This document shows, piece by piece, positions 62,695 to 64,000 of a DNA stretch of 64,000 nucleotides (the stretch's first letter is position 1; every line of letters starts with the position of its first letter). Position numbers and translations under genes: made by a program. A model generated the notes under the pieces. It was not told the DNA's origin and searched no databases. It saw only the letters and a program-made list of their open reading frames with translations. This DNA is from Adineta vaga (lineage: Eukaryota; Rotifera): the NCBI GenBank assembly GCA_021613535.1, contig CP075495.1, positions 14,260,001 through 14,324,000 of the forward strand. Reading direction: 5' to 3'.

Positions 62695-64000
62695 TCAAGT
62701 TTTTCGTCGTCGTCGTTTTTGTTTAATTTTTATCATCGATATTGGTTTGTTTTTTGTTATAACTTTAAATATATGTTTTCTTGTTAGTTCAATATGTTTT
62801 CTTTCGGCATCTAATTCTAAATCATTTGCTAAACGAATTGCATTTGCGAATTGAGTTTTAGCAGAACGTTGATTTCCAGTAATTAAACATTTCAGTGCCA
62901 AACACATTAAATAACGTGGTCGTAATAATTTAAAATGTTTACTTATATCATACATATGAGAAATAATCAAACGTTGTTGAACTTCAAGTGGTATTATTGG
63001 AAGACGAGTTTCGATTAACCATTTTGTACATTCATAAACTTCATAGAGTGCTAATTTAAGCATACCATTACAAACACGAAATGTCCATTCTTTTAATGAC
63101 ATACCAAATTTAATTGCACGCATATAATGCTAGAAAAATTTCGAAATATTTTGAATTATTATTGAGAGAGAGAGAAGAAAAAGGCGTATATAACATTAAA
63201 TTAGTGATACTCTATTTATTATTCATTATGTGAATATAAACTATTTTTCAATTCTATCCTCGATTTATGTATCTTGTGACTCAATAATTCTATTAACTTT
63301 TGTTCCGACATTGATCCATGTTATTAGATAAAATTGCTTTTATGATTTTCTCTAAAAGAACAGATTAACATCATAGTCTAGACAAATCCAAAAGTACTTG
63401 GACTAAGATAAGTTGAAATATCAATATATAGAGTGTGAATTTGTGTTTTTTCTTTTTGAAATTCATAAGAGAGTTTTATACCTCATTAGCTCGATCTAAT
63501 TTAATAATCTTCGTATAAGATTCAACTAAAGTTGCTTGAGCATAAAAAACAATCGTTAGAAATTTATGAATATCTCCTGGTGTTGATGTTTTCTTTTCCA
63601 CATGTTCAAGTAAATAATCAATTGCAAGAACAATTTCATTTAATAAATTTTCATCATATTCAATATTTAATTCCACAAATGTTTCTAATGTTAAAATAAA
63701 TGACCAAAGACGATTTTCATATTGTAATGGTCGATTTGATTCATTATCAATAATATCAATTAAATCTCTTATAACTCCTTCTTTTCGACCAATTAATGCT
63801 GCCTAGAATACTTCAAATAAATCGTTCATTAACTCAATTCTATTCATTTACTTGTAAACTATATGTTGCAACTGTCATTAAATGTTCATAAGCACCAATT
63901 TTATTAACTAAATCTTTAATTTTATATGAATCATTTAAAGCTCGATCAATTTTTCCTCGATATAGATTCCATATCATTGATAACCAATTTGATTTAATTG
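62695..64000 (-). CDS. C-terminal part of a helical-repeat protein, possibly adenylate cyclase type 10-like (runs off the right edge)
   Basis: Three exons are visible: one entering from beyond 64000 and ending at 63854, then 63802-63482, then 63131-62695 with the stop. The gene continues rightwards, so the start is not in the window. The protein is all helical with TPR-like helix pairs, for example LVNKIGAYEHLMTVATYSLQ, LALYEVYECTKWLIETRLP and LMCLALKCLITGNQRSAKTQ. It ends in a very basic tail (KIKQKRRRRKT). The pattern resembles the long C-terminal region of soluble adenylate cyclase (ADCY10), which is often multicopy in such genomes. The cyclase and ATPase domains that would prove it lie outside the window. 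Confidence 0.45.

Noticed and set aside
1-64000. CRISPR arrays, bacterial operons, rRNA or tRNA genes
   Set aside because: No direct-repeat/spacer pattern, no ribosomal core sequences and no convincing A-box/B-box pair were seen; the region is eukaryotic.

Overview
The window looks like a gene-rich piece of an AT-rich animal genome, most likely a bdelloid rotifer. That assignment is an inference from three things: very short introns (mostly 45-70 bp, with GT/AG ends and T-rich acceptors), animal-only gene families (ATM, APH-1, SLC34, SERINC, UFSP1, aromatic amino acid decarboxylase, rhodopsin-type receptor), and an F-box protein with one leucine-rich repeat per exon. No search was run. All gene names come from reading motifs in translated exons, and exon joins were checked for frame where lengths are given.

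Layout. 1-7780 is gene-poor, rich in simple repeats. 7781-9269 holds a UFSP1-type protease (-) facing a small coiled-coil-like gene (+) 100 bp away. 9420-12248 is exosome subunit EXOSC7 (-), with an intronless, frameshifted phosphatidylinositol transfer protein copy on the opposite strand inside one intron. 12494-14207 is a serine incorporator (-) and 14603-16994 is cyclin E (-). 17000-19638 is non-coding. 19639-22273 is an F-box/LRR gene (-) with 13 tandem LRR exons. 22274-24420 carries transposon debris. 24421-27993 holds three small lineage-type genes: a secreted six-cysteine peptide, a tail-anchored membrane protein and a secreted helical protein. 29549-30861 is glycerol-3-phosphate dehydrogenase (-).

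31182-37440 is the most informative stretch. APH-1 and prostaglandin E synthase 2 (PTGES2) were duplicated as a pair. The left copy keeps APH-1 and has a decayed PTGES2. The right copy keeps PTGES2 and has only exon 1 of APH-1. A 424-bp core shared by both is almost identical although the flanks are strongly diverged, which suggests later gene conversion. Between the copies lies a Gln/Pro-rich tail-anchored protein gene interrupted by a GC-rich insertion.

38504-40857 is an SLC34 sodium-phosphate cotransporter (+). 41428-42431 is a sphingomyelin synthase-like enzyme (-) and 43162-44256 a GT92-like glycosyltransferase (-). 44697-54435 is a full-length ATM kinase (-). 55160-57439 is an aromatic-L-amino-acid decarboxylase (+), converging on a class A peptide-type GPCR (57895-59335, -). 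After a 3.4-kb repeat-rich gap, the right edge holds the 3' end of a long helical-repeat protein (-), possibly adenylate cyclase 10-like. The genes serve unrelated housekeeping and signalling roles and do not form one pathway. I found no CRISPR array, rRNA, convincing tRNA or intact transposon, and no clearly new multi-gene system. The strongest leads are the APH-1/PTGES2 reciprocal loss with its conversion tract, the exon-per-LRR array and the nested antisense PITP copy.
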